From Arenibacter aquaticus (lineage in GTDB: Bacteria > Bacteroidota > Bacteroidia > Flavobacteriales > Flavobacteriaceae), in contig NZ_RQPJ01000002.1 in the NCBI RefSeq assembly GCF_003957295.1, positions 434,001 through 498,000 of the forward strand: a DNA stretch of 64,000 bases, in the 5' to 3' direction. The notes under the pieces were generated by a model. That model did no database searches. It had not been told where the DNA came from and worked only from the letters and a program-made list of their open reading frames with translations. Positions 18,246-26,933 of this stretch are shown here, piece after piece. Each line of letters starts with the position of its first letter. Position 1 is the stretch's first letter. Made by a program: the position numbers and the translations under genes.

Positions 18246-18488
18246 ATGACATCGATAGAAATAAAAAACAACGTAGAAAAGGCGCTCGAGGAAATCCGTC
18301 CCTTTTTGCAAAGTGATGGTGGGGATATCTCCCTGATTTCCATTGACAACGATACTTCCGTAAAGGTTAAATTGGAAGGGGCATGTGTAGGCTGTTCCGT
18401 TAATCAAATGACCCTTAAAAGCGGAGTGGAAATGACGATAAAAAAATATGCCCCGCAAATTCAGGAGGTAATCAATGTAGGCCCATAA
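18246..18488 (+). CDS. NifU family Fe-S scaffold protein
   Basis: 80-residue stand-alone NifU C-terminal domain with the cluster-binding CxxC in LEGACVGCSVNQMTLKSGVE and an N-terminal IRPFLQSDGGDISLISI, the family hallmark. It probably holds a [4Fe-4S] cluster for transfer to target proteins. It is 2 bases after the Mrp-type ATPase and surely co-transcribed with it. Confidence 0.94.
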   Translation: MTSIEIKNNVEKALEEIRPFLQSDGGDISLISIDNDTSVKVKLEGACVGCSVNQMTLKSGVEMTIKKYAPQIQEVINVGP

Positions 18489-18525
18489 TCTGATATATAT
18501 CATAAACCCTTATCCATTACGTTTA

Positions 18526-18533
18526 TAGCTTTG
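18526..18533 (+). promoter_or_regulatory. Flavobacterial -7 box (TAGCTTTG)
   Basis: Perfect TAnnTTTG match 23 bases before the ATG of the ferredoxin-NADP reductase gene. No TTG at -33. It suggests separate transcription from the Mrp-NifU pair. Confidence 0.45.
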
Positions 18534-18556
18534 TAGCTATACTAAGTTTTTTTTCC

Positions 18557-19615
18557 ATGATCAAAACAGATATATTAATTATTGGTGCTGGTCCAACAGG
18601 TCTTTTTACAGTTTTTGAGGCAGGCTTATTGCAGCTCAAGTGCCATCTGATAGACGCCTTGCCACAACCAGGCGGACAGTGTTCCGAAATTTACCCCAAA
18701 AAACCCATTTATGATATCCCCGGATTTCCCGAGGTGTTGGCGGGCGATCTGGTAAACAACCTTATGGAGCAGATAAAGGCCTTCCAACCAGGATTTACCC
18801 TTGGGGAACGGGCCAATACCATTGAAAAATTGGAAGACGGTACATTTTTGGTGACCACCAATAAGGGAACGCAACACAATGCCCCAATAGTAGCCATAGC
18901 TGGTGGACTTGGAAGTTTTGAACCTAGAAAACCCCTTATCAACAACCTCAAGGCCTTTGAAGATAAAGGTGTGGCCTATTTTATTAAAAACCCTGAAATT
19001 TATCGCGACAAAAAGGTGCTAATAGCAGGTGGCGGCGATTCTGCCCTGGACTGGAGTATTTTTTTGGCCGATGTAGCATCGGAAGTAACATTGGTCCATA
19101 GAAGAAATGAATTTAGAGGTGCCTTGGATTCCGTAGAAAAGGTCCAGGCCCTAAAGGACTTAGGAAAAATAAATCTGATTACTCCTGCCGAAGTAACGGA
19201 ATTAAAAGGTACGGACAAACTACACGCTGTGCTAATACAAAAATCCGGCGATAAGGAAGAGCAAATTATCAAGGAGGTAGATGAGTTTATTCCATTATTC
19301 GGATTATCGCCCAAACTAGGTCCTATAGCCGACTGGGGATTGGAAATTGAGAAAAATGCCATAAAGGTAAATACATTTGATTATCAGACCAATATACCCG
19401 GAATCTATGCTATTGGAGATGTAAACACCTACCCCGGCAAGTTAAAATTGATTCTTTGTGGCTTTCACGAAGCCACTCTAATGTGCCAAAGTGCCTACCA
19501 ACGTATTTACCCGGATAAAAAATACGTTATGAAATACACTACTGTAGGCGGCGTTTCTGGATTTGACGGCAGTAAAAAACAAGCTCCCAAGGCCGTTGTA
19601 AAAACGATAGAATAA
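18557..19615 (+). CDS. Ferredoxin-NADP reductase, thioredoxin-reductase-like type
   Basis: 352-residue FAD enzyme: the FAD site is ILIIGAGPTGLFTVFEAG (about 5-22), then CSEIYPKKPIYDIPGFP, a central NAD(P) domain with LIAGGGDSALDW, and the C-terminal FAD motif YAIGDVNTYPGK. The thioredoxin-reductase CxxC is absent, which marks it as the YumC-type ferredoxin(flavodoxin)-NADP reductase. A [2Fe-2S] ferredoxin gene follows 82 bases downstream, its probable partner. Confidence 0.93.
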   Translation: MIKTDILIIGAGPTGLFTVFEAGLLQLKCHLIDALPQPGGQCSEIYPKKPIYDIPGFPEVLAGDLVNNLMEQIKAFQPGFTLGERANTIEKLEDGTFLVTTNKGTQHNAPIVAIAGGLGSFEPRKPLINNLKAFEDKGVAYFIKNPEIYRDKKVLIAGGGDSALDWSIFLADVASEVTLVHRRNEFRGALDSVEKVQALKDLGKINLITPAEVTELKGTDKLHAVLIQKSGDKEEQIIKEVDEFIPLFGLSPKLGPIADWGLEIEKNAIKVNTFDYQTNIPGIYAIGDVNTYPGKLKLILCGFHEATLMCQSAYQRIYPDKKYVMKYTTVGGVSGFDGSKKQAPKAVVKTIE

Positions 19616-19697
19616 AATCAAATTAAAAAAAATAACCAAACCCAAAGGCAAAACACTTAAATTTGCTGCCAATTTGCATATTTAGAATAATCTTGGC

Positions 19698-20027
19698 ATG
19701 AGCGATATTAAAATAAAAATCACAGACAGGGATGGGGTTCTACACGAAATAGACGCCCCTACAGATATGAATATGAACCTTATGGAAATAGTACGCTCCT
19801 ACGAGCTTGCGCCAGAAGGGACCATTGGAATATGTGGCGGTATGGCCATGTGTGCATCTTGCCAATGCTATGTAGTATCGGATCACCAATTGCCAGAAAT
19901 GTCCGATGATGAGGACGCCATGCTTGCAGAAGCTTTCCATGTAAAGGATAATAGCCGTTTAGGCTGCCAAATCCAAATGACAGAGGATTTGGAAGGATTG
20001 GAAGTGGAGTTGGCTCCCGAAAGTTGA
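19698..20027 (+). CDS. [2Fe-2S] ferredoxin, adrenodoxin-like
   Basis: 109-residue soluble electron carrier. Cluster ligands read GICGGMAMCASCQCYV (C-x5-C-x2-C) with the fourth cysteine in SRLGCQIQM. The acidic patch MSDDEDAMLAEA after the cluster loop is typical of adrenodoxin/ISC-type ferredoxins that interact with reductases. It lies downstream of the ferredoxin-NADP reductase and near Mrp and NifU genes, so supply of electrons to Fe-S assembly or hydroxylation is plausible (inference). Confidence 0.93.
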   Translation: MSDIKIKITDRDGVLHEIDAPTDMNMNLMEIVRSYELAPEGTIGICGGMAMCASCQCYVVSDHQLPEMSDDEDAMLAEAFHVKDNSRLGCQIQMTEDLEGLEVELAPES

Positions 20028-20161
20028 TATTTTAATAGGACTTAGGGCCTCATTTGTATTTTTTTTTGGTCATAACAACTGGACCCTATCCGGTTTCACT
20101 GGAAGGGGATATAGTGATTTGCTTGCAACACCCCTCCAGTCCATAATATAAATAGATAAAA

Positions 20162-21898
20162 TTATATCCTTGCCTGATAGGTAAACAAGTTATAGTACCG
20201 TCCTTGTTCAGCAATAAGTTGGTCATGGGTACCCTTCTCTGCAATACGCCCCTTCTCTATCACCAAAATTTGGTTTGCCTTTCTGATGGTACTTAATCTA
20301 TGGGCAATCACAAAGGTTGTTCGCCCTTCGGTCAAGGCTTCCAGACTCTTTTGGATCAAGGCTTCGCTTTCAGTATCCAAATTGGAAGTGGCCTCATCCA
20401 ATATCAATATTTTGGGGTCTGCCAAAACCGCCCTGGCAATGGCAATACGTTGCCGTTGCCCTCCAGATAACTTTATGCCACGTTCCCCAATCAAGGTATC
20501 CAATCCTTTTTCAAACCTATCGGTAAATTCATCAACATATGCAGCCTTGACAGCTGCCAAAACCTCCTCCTCCGAGGCATTGGGCCTTGGAAACATTATA
20601 TTCTCCCTAATGCTTCCTTCAAACAAAAACTCGTCCTGCAGCACTACCCCCAAATGTTGGCGATAACTATTCAAGTTTACCTTGGAAATATCTATACCGT
20701 CCAAGGTAATGGTGCCCGACTGAGGATTTAAAAAAGTGGCTACCAAGCCGGCAATAGTGGATTTCCCGGAACCGGAACTACCTACCAGAGCCACAACATC
20801 ACCTGATTTTACGTTAAAACTAACACTGTGCAAAACATCCTTATCTTCCTCATAAGCAAAGGAAACATCCTTAAAGGCTATATCCCCTTTTATACTATCC
20901 AGGACAATGGTTCTTTCCCCTTCATCGGCTTCCTCTTCCATATTCATCAATTCTTCGGTACGATCAAGACCTGCAAGTGCTTCGGTAAGTTGACTCCCTA
21001 TATTGCTCATCTGTACAATAGGAGCTATCATAATGCCCAAGACAAAGGTAAAGGACAAAAAATCCCCAATGCTCAACCCCTGACACATAATTTTATAGCC
21101 TCCAATTCCCATGATACCTGTGGTGGCAATTCCCACTAAGAAAGTGGATGAACTGGTCATAAAAGCGGTAGCCGTAAGGCTCTTTTTCACATTCTGGAAC
21201 AACAGATCCACACCTTTTTCAAACACCTCGGTTTCCTGTTGTTCCGCGTTAAATCCTTTAATTACACGAATACCACCAAGGGTTTCTGTTAACCTACCGG
21301 TAACCTCGGCATTGATCTTACCCCTGTTCCTAAAAATAGGACGTATAACCTTAAAAGCCTTGAGTGCAATAAATGCAAATATGGCCAAGGGAATAAAAGT
21401 AAAAAAGGTCATGGACGGACTAATCCACATCATATATACCAATGCCCCTATGGCCGTAAGGCTTCCACCTACCAACTGTACCAATCCCGTACCAATAAGA
21501 TTTCTAACACCTTGCACATCGGTCATAATTCGGGAAACCAAAGCCCCTGATTTAGCATTGTCGAAGAAACGAATAGGGAGGGAGAGTACTTTCCGCTGTA
21601 CCTGTGCCCTTAGTTCAGAAATAAGATATTGGGCCTGAACGCTCAATATCTTAGTAAGCATAAATGAAGTCACTGCCCTGACCAAAATAGATAGGATTAC
21701 CACCCCAACCAACAATTTAAGCATATCCATATCCTTGTTGGGAATAACCTCATCCATAAAATATTTTAAGGATATAGGACCTACAAAATTGGCTGCGTTG
21801 CTTATAACTATCAGAAACAGCCCTATAAAAACCAAATTACGTCTGGGCCAAATTATAGTTTTAAAGGCGGTAAGAATACTAACTTTTTTATTGGACAT
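20162..21898 (-). CDS. ABC exporter, fused permease-ATPase (MsbA/multidrug type)
   Basis: 578-residue half-transporter that would work as a homodimer. The membrane domain has six helices (about 22-310). The nucleotide-binding domain has Walker A GSSGSGKST (373-381), signature LSGGQ (477-481) and Walker B ILILDE (497-502) followed by the H-loop AHRLST. The substrate cannot be told; MsbA-like lipid or drug export is usual for this length. It is transcribed alone and converges with the ferredoxin gene across a 134-base gap. Confidence 0.92.
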   Translation of the reverse strand: MSNKKVSILTAFKTIIWPRRNLVFIGLFLIVISNAANFVGPISLKYFMDEVIPNKDMDMLKLLVGVVILSILVRAVTSFMLTKILSVQAQYLISELRAQVQRKVLSLPIRFFDNAKSGALVSRIMTDVQGVRNLIGTGLVQLVGGSLTAIGALVYMMWISPSMTFFTFIPLAIFAFIALKAFKVIRPIFRNRGKINAEVTGRLTETLGGIRVIKGFNAEQQETEVFEKGVDLLFQNVKKSLTATAFMTSSSTFLVGIATTGIMGIGGYKIMCQGLSIGDFLSFTFVLGIMIAPIVQMSNIGSQLTEALAGLDRTEELMNMEEEADEGERTIVLDSIKGDIAFKDVSFAYEEDKDVLHSVSFNVKSGDVVALVGSSGSGKSTIAGLVATFLNPQSGTITLDGIDISKVNLNSYRQHLGVVLQDEFLFEGSIRENIMFPRPNASEEEVLAAVKAAYVDEFTDRFEKGLDTLIGERGIKLSGGQRQRIAIARAVLADPKILILDEATSNLDTESEALIQKSLEALTEGRTTFVIAHRLSTIRKANQILVIEKGRIAEKGTHDQLIAEQGRYYNLFTYQARI

Positions 21899-21935
21899 TA
21901 TGGATACTATTTTGAGCCATGGGATTTATAAGGTG

Positions 21936-21968
21936 TAAATGTAGTTAAAGTTATTCTTTGCGGTACAA
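21936..21968 (-). promoter_or_regulatory. Candidate promoter for the ABC exporter
   Basis: On the minus strand TTG (21968-21966), then 22 bases, then TACATTTA (21943-21936), one mismatch from the TAnnTTTG consensus. It would give a leader of about 30 bases. Confidence 0.35.
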
Positions 21969-22027
21969 TGAATGCCTTTCCTATCCCTAACCAAACCCAC
22001 TGCCTTACATTGAAAAATAAAGCGTAG

Positions 22028-22792
22028 CTATTCAAAAATTGGGAGGATCATTGGATACAGTACATCCACAAATGCCCTATAAGCCTCAGCTGAGGGGTGT
22101 AATCCGTCTATGGCTACCAACTCTGGGTTGGACAATCCGTTTCTGGTAATGTTAGTTATGTTAAGGAATGGCACTCCTTTTTGCAAGGCAACAGACTTGG
22201 CGTGCGCATTATATTCATCTATTTCCTCTGAAATCCTGCTCCTATCCCTGCCCTCCGCAAAAGGAGTATAGGCGTAATCGGGAATGGATATAACAACCAC
22301 ATTTTTTGGATTTCCATAAGCCAAGGCAACAGCTCTGTCCAATAATTGAGAAAACTCCCTGGTGTATATATTGTATGACTTTCCCTGATATTGATTGTTT
22401 ACCCCTATCAATAAGGTGACCAGATCATAAGCTGTCCGGTTGGTTCCGTTATTAAGCGCATCCAACAAATTAGAGGTGGTCCAACCTGTCTGGGCCAAAA
22501 CTTCTGTTTTGATCTCTACTTTTGGCCCCTGTTCCAATTTGCCTGCCAATTGAAACGGAAAGCTCTTGGCCCTTTCCACACTTTCTCCTTTGGTATAACT
22601 ATCGCCCAAGGCCAAATAATAATAGGTCCCAGAGTCATTAAGGTGGGGGCCATCCAATTCCTCAACAATGGAAGGAAGAGGAACCGGGTTGGCAGGACTG
22701 TCCAAGGTGGGGTCATAGTCAAGCGTCTCATTCTCTTGCGAACAACCCACAAAAGCAGCAAACAACAGAAGCAAGATAGACAAGTGGTTCAT
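22028..22792 (-). CDS. SGNH/GDSL hydrolase lipoprotein
   Basis: About 254 residues from the ATG at 22792, which begins exactly at a lipoprotein signal (Cys17 in AAFVGC). An upstream ATG at 22885 would place 31 non-signal residues before it. The catalytic serine S65 is in YLALGDSYTKG (block I), block III is GVNNQYQG and the His/Asp pair is in IDGLHPSAEAY. It is an esterase of unknown substrate; export suggests action on envelope or extracellular glycans or lipids. It stands alone on the minus strand. Confidence 0.88.
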   Translation of the reverse strand: MNHLSILLLLFAAFVGCSQENETLDYDPTLDSPANPVPLPSIVEELDGPHLNDSGTYYYLALGDSYTKGESVERAKSFPFQLAGKLEQGPKVEIKTEVLAQTGWTTSNLLDALNNGTNRTAYDLVTLLIGVNNQYQGKSYNIYTREFSQLLDRAVALAYGNPKNVVVISIPDYAYTPFAEGRDRSRISEEIDEYNAHAKSVALQKGVPFLNITNITRNGLSNPELVAIDGLHPSAEAYRAFVDVLYPMILPIFE

Positions 22793-23070
22793 AATTATAC
22801 TTATTAATGCAGAAAATAAATACCTAAGACATCTAGCGCAACCAGGCCACCATTTGCCAAGACTGTCCATATACCCCAATCCCATTAAAAAAAACCTATG
22901 TTAGCCCCAATTGGCCTATCGCCATAAAAGGTCTCTTAGCTGCTCCCATTTTTGTTCTTCCTGGAATTCCGGAAGATCTTAATAGAATAAGGTATAAATA
23001 AAAACACACAGTTAATAATAAGCAAATAGTAATAGCCCTTCATCTTGGTCAGTGTTAGTGTCTCCTCTAA

Positions 23071-23718
23071 TTATTCTTTTATGATAATGATGGTTGCTTT
23101 AGAACCTGTAGAAAGGTTCCACATATTGGAGTGGATCATCTTACCCTCATCATCATAAACATTAACCTGAGCCGTATTGGGCCCAGAAGTACCTTGGTTA
23201 AGCGCCTCAAAATCTATCCTATTAAAACCTTTTTTTAGATCTAGGTTAATACCTTTAAAGGAACCGGTGAGAAAAACATTAGGTTCTACCACTACATCAT
23301 TGAGCAATATCCTAACCCTATCTCCATCTACATATTCATGATCACGACATACTATTCCAACAAATTTACCATTGCTCTTGACATCACCCAAATACATATT
23401 TCCAAAAAAACCAGAATCCCCTTCCTTTTCTTTGGGCTTAATTTTGGGGTCAATTTTTAAGTCGTGCCCTGCTTGCACCAATTCCCTATCGGGCAACATC
23501 TTAATATTTCTGGCTGTAAGGGAGTCCCTAAGGTTGGTCGTAGGCTTCAACGTAATTATGGACGGCATTTTTAAGGCTGTTCCCTGATCTTGATTATTCT
23601 TGGCCCCTCTGTCTCCTTCTATTTTTAATGGATTGGTCGTAGGCAGGTCTGTTTGGGCCCTACCTATCCCAGAAAACAAAAACAGAATGCAGATTAAAAG
23701 AATGATTCTCATAGGCAT
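23071..23718 (-). CDS. Hypothetical secreted protein
   Basis: About 215 residues from the ATG at 23718 (MPMRIILLICILFLFSG), with a signal peptide cut near GRAQ. The C-terminal half (about 95-215) looks beta-rich, with DRVRILLNDVVVEPN, FKGINLDLKKGFNRIDFEALNQG and a terminal KATIIIIKE, as in flavobacterial secreted proteins of unknown function. I do not recognise a named domain. The start is supported by a -7 box 22 bases upstream. Confidence 0.75.
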   Translation of the reverse strand: MPMRIILLICILFLFSGIGRAQTDLPTTNPLKIEGDRGAKNNQDQGTALKMPSIITLKPTTNLRDSLTARNIKMLPDRELVQAGHDLKIDPKIKPKEKEGDSGFFGNMYLGDVKSNGKFVGIVCRDHEYVDGDRVRILLNDVVVEPNVFLTGSFKGINLDLKKGFNRIDFEALNQGTSGPNTAQVNVYDDEGKMIHSNMWNLSTGSKATIIIIKE

Positions 23719-23739
23719 ACTTAAGGTACTAATGTGATA

Positions 23740-23747
23740 CAAAAATA
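23740..23747 (-). promoter_or_regulatory. Flavobacterial -7 box (TATTTTTG, minus strand)
   Basis: Perfect TAnnTTTG on the minus strand, 22 bases before the ATG at 23718. It fixes the short start of the secreted protein rather than one at 23763. Confidence 0.4.
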
Positions 23748-23797
23748 TCAAATACCTTGCCATGTGGCACTAAAAAGCTGTTAAATATCCTCAGATT

Positions 23798-23835
23798 ATA
23801 AAAAAACCGACTCAAATATAAATTTGAGTCGGTTT
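23798..23835 (-). terminator. Rho-independent terminator after DUF779
   Basis: Perfect 14-bp stem (23804-23817 with 23822-23835), 4-base loop, followed on the minus strand by a run of T. It ends the aldehyde dehydrogenase-DUF779 transcript. Confidence 0.8.
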
Positions 23836-23858
23836 AAATATTCGGGGGGAAGAGCCCA

Positions 23859-24233
23859 TTAACTCCCAACAATCTCTACAGGGTCTAATTGGGTTAGCTC
23901 GCCTTCCGTAAATAATTGCGACTTAATAACAAAACGCACCCCTAGAGGTATTTCCAAGGAAAAACTAGATCCGCGTCCTTTAGTGACGTCCAAGGTTAAC
24001 TGGGTGTGTTTCCAATATTCAAATTGGTCTTTGGACATATAAAAAGGACAGCCTTCCAGTTCTCCCAAGCAAACATCGGTCTCATTGAGCATTAATTCTC
24101 CTTTTTGAAAACACATGGGCGACGACCCGTCACAACAGCCACCACTCTGATGAAACATTAGCTCTCCATGTTCCGTTTTCAATTGCTCCAATACTTGCTT
24201 TGCTCCTTCTGAAATTAAGACCCTTCTTACCAT
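23859..24233 (-). CDS. DUF779 domain-containing protein
   Basis: 124-residue DUF779 protein. The conserved cysteine cluster is in HQSGGCCDGSSPMC, and later segments GCPFYMSKDQFEYWKHTQ and GRGSSFSLE fit the family. The function is unknown; the family is nearly always next to an aldehyde dehydrogenase, as here (11 bases downstream of it). The cysteines may bind metal or react with aldehyde (speculation). Confidence 0.9.
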   Translation of the reverse strand: MVRRVLISEGAKQVLEQLKTEHGELMFHQSGGCCDGSSPMCFQKGELMLNETDVCLGELEGCPFYMSKDQFEYWKHTQLTLDVTKGRGSSFSLEIPLGVRFVIKSQLFTEGELTQLDPVEIVGS

Positions 24234-24244
24234 GTTGTTGCTAA

Positions 24245-25768
24245 TTAAAAGAATCCCATTGCCTTTTTATCGTAGGAAATTAGCATGTTCTTGGTTTGCC
24301 TATAGTGATTCAACATCATTTTATGGGTCTCCCTGCCAATTCCAGATTTTTTATATCCTCCAAAGGGGGCATGTGCAGGATAGGTATGATAGGAATTGAC
24401 CCAAACACGACCTGCTTTTATAGCCCTGGCAACCTTATACGCCTGGTGTGTATCCCTGGTCCAAACCCCAGCTCCCAGACCATACAATGTGTCATTGGCA
24501 ATAGCTATTGCCTCGGCCTCATCTTTAAATGTGGTAAGGCACACCACTGGCCCAAAGATCTCTTCTTGAAAGACTCTCATTTTATTATTGCCCTTTAAGA
24601 TGGTGGGTTGTATATAATAGCCCTTTTCCAAGCCCTCATTATAGGCTGCATCACCACCGGTAAGAACTTCGCAACCTTCCTCTTTTCCGATATTGATATA
24701 GTTTAGGATTTTTTCATATTGATCATTGGATGCCTGTGCCCCCATCATAGTTTCCGGATCCAAAGGATGGCCCAATTTTATCTTATTGGTACGTTCCACG
24801 ACCCTCTCTATAAATTTTTCGTAAATACTTTCCTGTACCAAAATTCGCGATGGCGAGGTACAAACTTCCCCTTGATTAAAGGCAAACATGGCGGCCCCTT
24901 CCAAACACTTATCAAAAAATTCATCGTCGGCCTCCATTATACTTTCAAAAAACACATTGGGCGACTTGCCCCCCAATTCCAAAGTAACGGGAATAATGTT
25001 CTTGGAAGCATACTGCATAATCAACTGCCCTGTAGTGGTCTCCCCGGTAAAGGCTATCTTATTAATCCTAGGATTGGAAGCCAAAGGTTTCCCAGCTTCT
25101 ATTCCAAATCCGTTTACCACATTGAGTACTCCGGCAGGCAACACATTTTCTATAAGTTCCATTAGGACCATTATTCCAACTGGAGTCTGTTCCGCTGGTT
25201 TTAAAACCACGCAGTTTCCTGCTGCCAGGGCTGGTGCTACCTTCCATGCGGCCATAAGCAGCGGAAAATTCCATGGGATAATCTGTCCTACCACACCCAA
25301 GGGCTCTGGAATATTAATAGATACCGTATTGGCATCCAATTCACTTGCCGAGCCCTCCTCCGCCCTGATTACCCCTGCAAAATAGCGAAAATGGTCAACA
25401 GCCAAAGGTAAATCTGCAGCTCGTGTTTCACGTATAGGTTTTCCATTATCCCAGGTTTCGGCGCGCGCCAAAACATCCAGGTTCTGTTCCATAATATCGG
25501 CAATCCGCAACAATAGATTACTTCTGCTGGCAGCGGAGGAATTATTCCATTCCGGAGCGGCAGCCCAAGCAGCGTCCAATGCCAATTCTATATCCTCCGC
25601 GGTAGAGCGTGCAATTTTGGTGAAACTGTTGCCGTCTACGGGAGAAATATTTTCAAAGTACTCCCCTTTAGTGGGCGATACCCATTTACCCCCAATAAAA
25701 TTTTCGTATTGGCTCTTAAAGACAGGTTTTTCAACCCTATTCCTTGCTGTGGTCTCTACATTTCCCAT
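24245..25768 (-). CDS. NAD-dependent aldehyde dehydrogenase (AdhA/ExaC type)
   Basis: 507-residue aldehyde dehydrogenase oxidising aldehydes to acids. The general base is E264 in LELGGKSP and the nucleophile C303 in [11 protein letters not shown]; the cofactor segment [19 protein letters not shown] is at about 163-181. Closest to the acetaldehyde/alcohol-pathway group that pairs with DUF779. The first gene of a two-gene operon, divergent from an AraC regulator whose family commonly controls it. Start [10 protein letters not shown] is an ATG with a perfect -7 box 77 bases upstream. Confidence 0.93.
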   Translation of the reverse strand: MGNVETTARNRVEKPVFKSQYENFIGGKWVSPTKGEYFENISPVDGNSFTKIARSTAEDIELALDAAWAAAPEWNNSSAASRSNLLLRIADIMEQNLDVLARAETWDNGKPIRETRAADLPLAVDHFRYFAGVIRAEEGSASELDANTVSINIPEPLGVVGQIIPWNFPLLMAAWKVAPALAAGNCVVLKPAEQTPVGIMVLMELIENVLPAGVLNVVNGFGIEAGKPLASNPRINKIAFTGETTTGQLIMQYASKNIIPVTLELGGKSPNVFFESIMEADDEFFDKCLEGAAMFAFNQGEVCTSPSRILVQESIYEKFIERVVERTNKIKLGHPLDPETMMGAQASNDQYEKILNYINIGKEEGCEVLTGGDAAYNEGLEKGYYIQPTILKGNNKMRVFQEEIFGPVVCLTTFKDEAEAIAIANDTLYGLGAGVWTRDTHQAYKVARAIKAGRVWVNSYHTYPAHAPFGGYKKSGIGRETHKMMLNHYRQTKNMLISYDKKAMGFF

Positions 25769-25844
25769 GATCGTATTTTTTTAAATTATTATTTTTTTAG
25801 CCAAACCCAATTGGCAACACAATGAGCGGTAAGTCGCTCGTTTC

Positions 25845-25852
25845 CAAATGTA
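25845..25852 (-). promoter_or_regulatory. Flavobacterial -7 box (TACATTTG) for the aldehyde dehydrogenase operon
   Basis: Perfect TAnnTTTG on the minus strand, with a TTG about 14 bases further upstream (shorter than usual spacing). It would give a 70-base leader holding a small GC-rich hairpin (GAGCG...CGCTC at about 25824-25839). Confidence 0.4.
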
Positions 25853-25930
25853 TGAAGTGTTTTTTCCAAAACCCTGACCCATTCTATCAATAACATGAAC
25901 AATACTATCAAAAATTATTAATGTCATAAT

Positions 25931-25956
25931 TTGACTTAATTAAATTTGTATTTTTG
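25931..25956 (+). promoter_or_regulatory. Candidate promoter for the AraC-type regulator
   Basis: TTG at 25931 and two adjacent perfect -7 boxes, TAAATTTG (25941-25948) and TATTTTTG (25949-25956); the second is 15 bases after the TTG. The ATG follows about 50 bases later. Confidence 0.4.
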
Positions 25957-26006
25957 ATAAAACAGAGTGCCAATAAATATGTAATATCAATTTAAACCCC
26001 ATTTGG

Positions 26007-26924
26007 ATGCAGCTATCCAATAAATACTTTAACAATCGGAAATTGGAGACCATGGTGGAGAACCAGACCACCTATACCCTAAACAATGCGGCAATGCACG
26101 TTTTTGAAACCCATAAACAGGCAGAGCAGGTGTTGTTGCAATTTAACCAGCCGGTTTTGGCTAGTATGCTTAGTGGTAAAAAAATTATGCATCTTAGGGA
26201 TCACGAGTCTTTTAATTTTTTACCTGGGGAATCGCTCATCCTTCCCTCTAAGGAAATAATGTGTATCGACTTCCCCGAGGCCAAGGAAACTAATCCGACC
26301 CGCTGTATAGCCATGGCCATATCCGAAGAAAAAATTAAACAAATGCTAATGGTAATGAACGAGTCCATGCCCAAATTGAATGGAGAGGAATGGGCCTTGA
26401 TGGATTACAATTTTCACTTTACCAATGACATTGGTCTGTATCAAATTTTACAACGATTGCTTTTTCTTTTTACAGAAAACCACCCCTCCAAGGACCTCTT
26501 TGTGGACAATATGCTAAGCGAATTGATTGTAAGGATCTTACAGAGCAATGAGCGAAAGATATATACAGAACAAACCTTGGAGGTGAGCAACACAAGTAGA
26601 CTGGGTTTTATAGTCTCGTTTATTAGGGAAAACATCTATAAGCCTCTAAATATTGAAACCTTGAGTAAAAAAGCACATATGAGCGAGTCGCATTTTTATA
26701 GGGTATTTAAGAGCGAACTGGGTATATCTCCCATTGAATTTATCAATAACGAACGTATTAAACTTGCCGTTAGTTTATTGCAGGATCCCAAGCGCAGTAT
26801 TAAAGAGGTCTTTATGGAATGTGGTTTTGAAAGCAGGTCTTATTTTAATCGGGTTTTCAAAAGAAAGAAAAAGGTATCCCCTGGAGAATTTCAGGCCAAT
26901 GCGTTGCGAGACAAGAGGTATTGA
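26007..26924 (+). CDS. AraC family transcriptional regulator
   Basis: 305 residues. An N-terminal ligand-sensing domain (about 25-180, with FLPGESLILPSKEIMCIDFPEA) is followed by the C-terminal AraC DNA-binding domain (about 205-300). That domain has two helix-turn-helix units: IETLSKKAHMSESHFYRVFK and IKEVFMECGFESRSYFNRVFK, then the VSPGEFQ end. It is divergent from the aldehyde dehydrogenase-DUF779 operon, its likely target. ATG at 26007 is used; an internal ATG at 26052 (MVENQTTY) is possible. Confidence 0.9.
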   Translation: MQLSNKYFNNRKLETMVENQTTYTLNNAAMHVFETHKQAEQVLLQFNQPVLASMLSGKKIMHLRDHESFNFLPGESLILPSKEIMCIDFPEAKETNPTRCIAMAISEEKIKQMLMVMNESMPKLNGEEWALMDYNFHFTNDIGLYQILQRLLFLFTENHPSKDLFVDNMLSELIVRILQSNERKIYTEQTLEVSNTSRLGFIVSFIRENIYKPLNIETLSKKAHMSESHFYRVFKSELGISPIEFINNERIKLAVSLLQDPKRSIKEVFMECGFESRSYFNRVFKRKKKVSPGEFQANALRDKRY

Positions 26925-26933
26925 CCCCAATTT

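Noticed and set aside
21111-21638. 175-codon plus-strand open frame in the ABC exporter
   Set aside because: Antisense shadow of the membrane domain; no independent promoter or family features.
24719-25385. Two long plus-strand open frames (148 and 165 codons) inside the aldehyde dehydrogenase gene
   Set aside because: Antisense to a well-supported gene with both active-site residues; the translations look like shadow frames.
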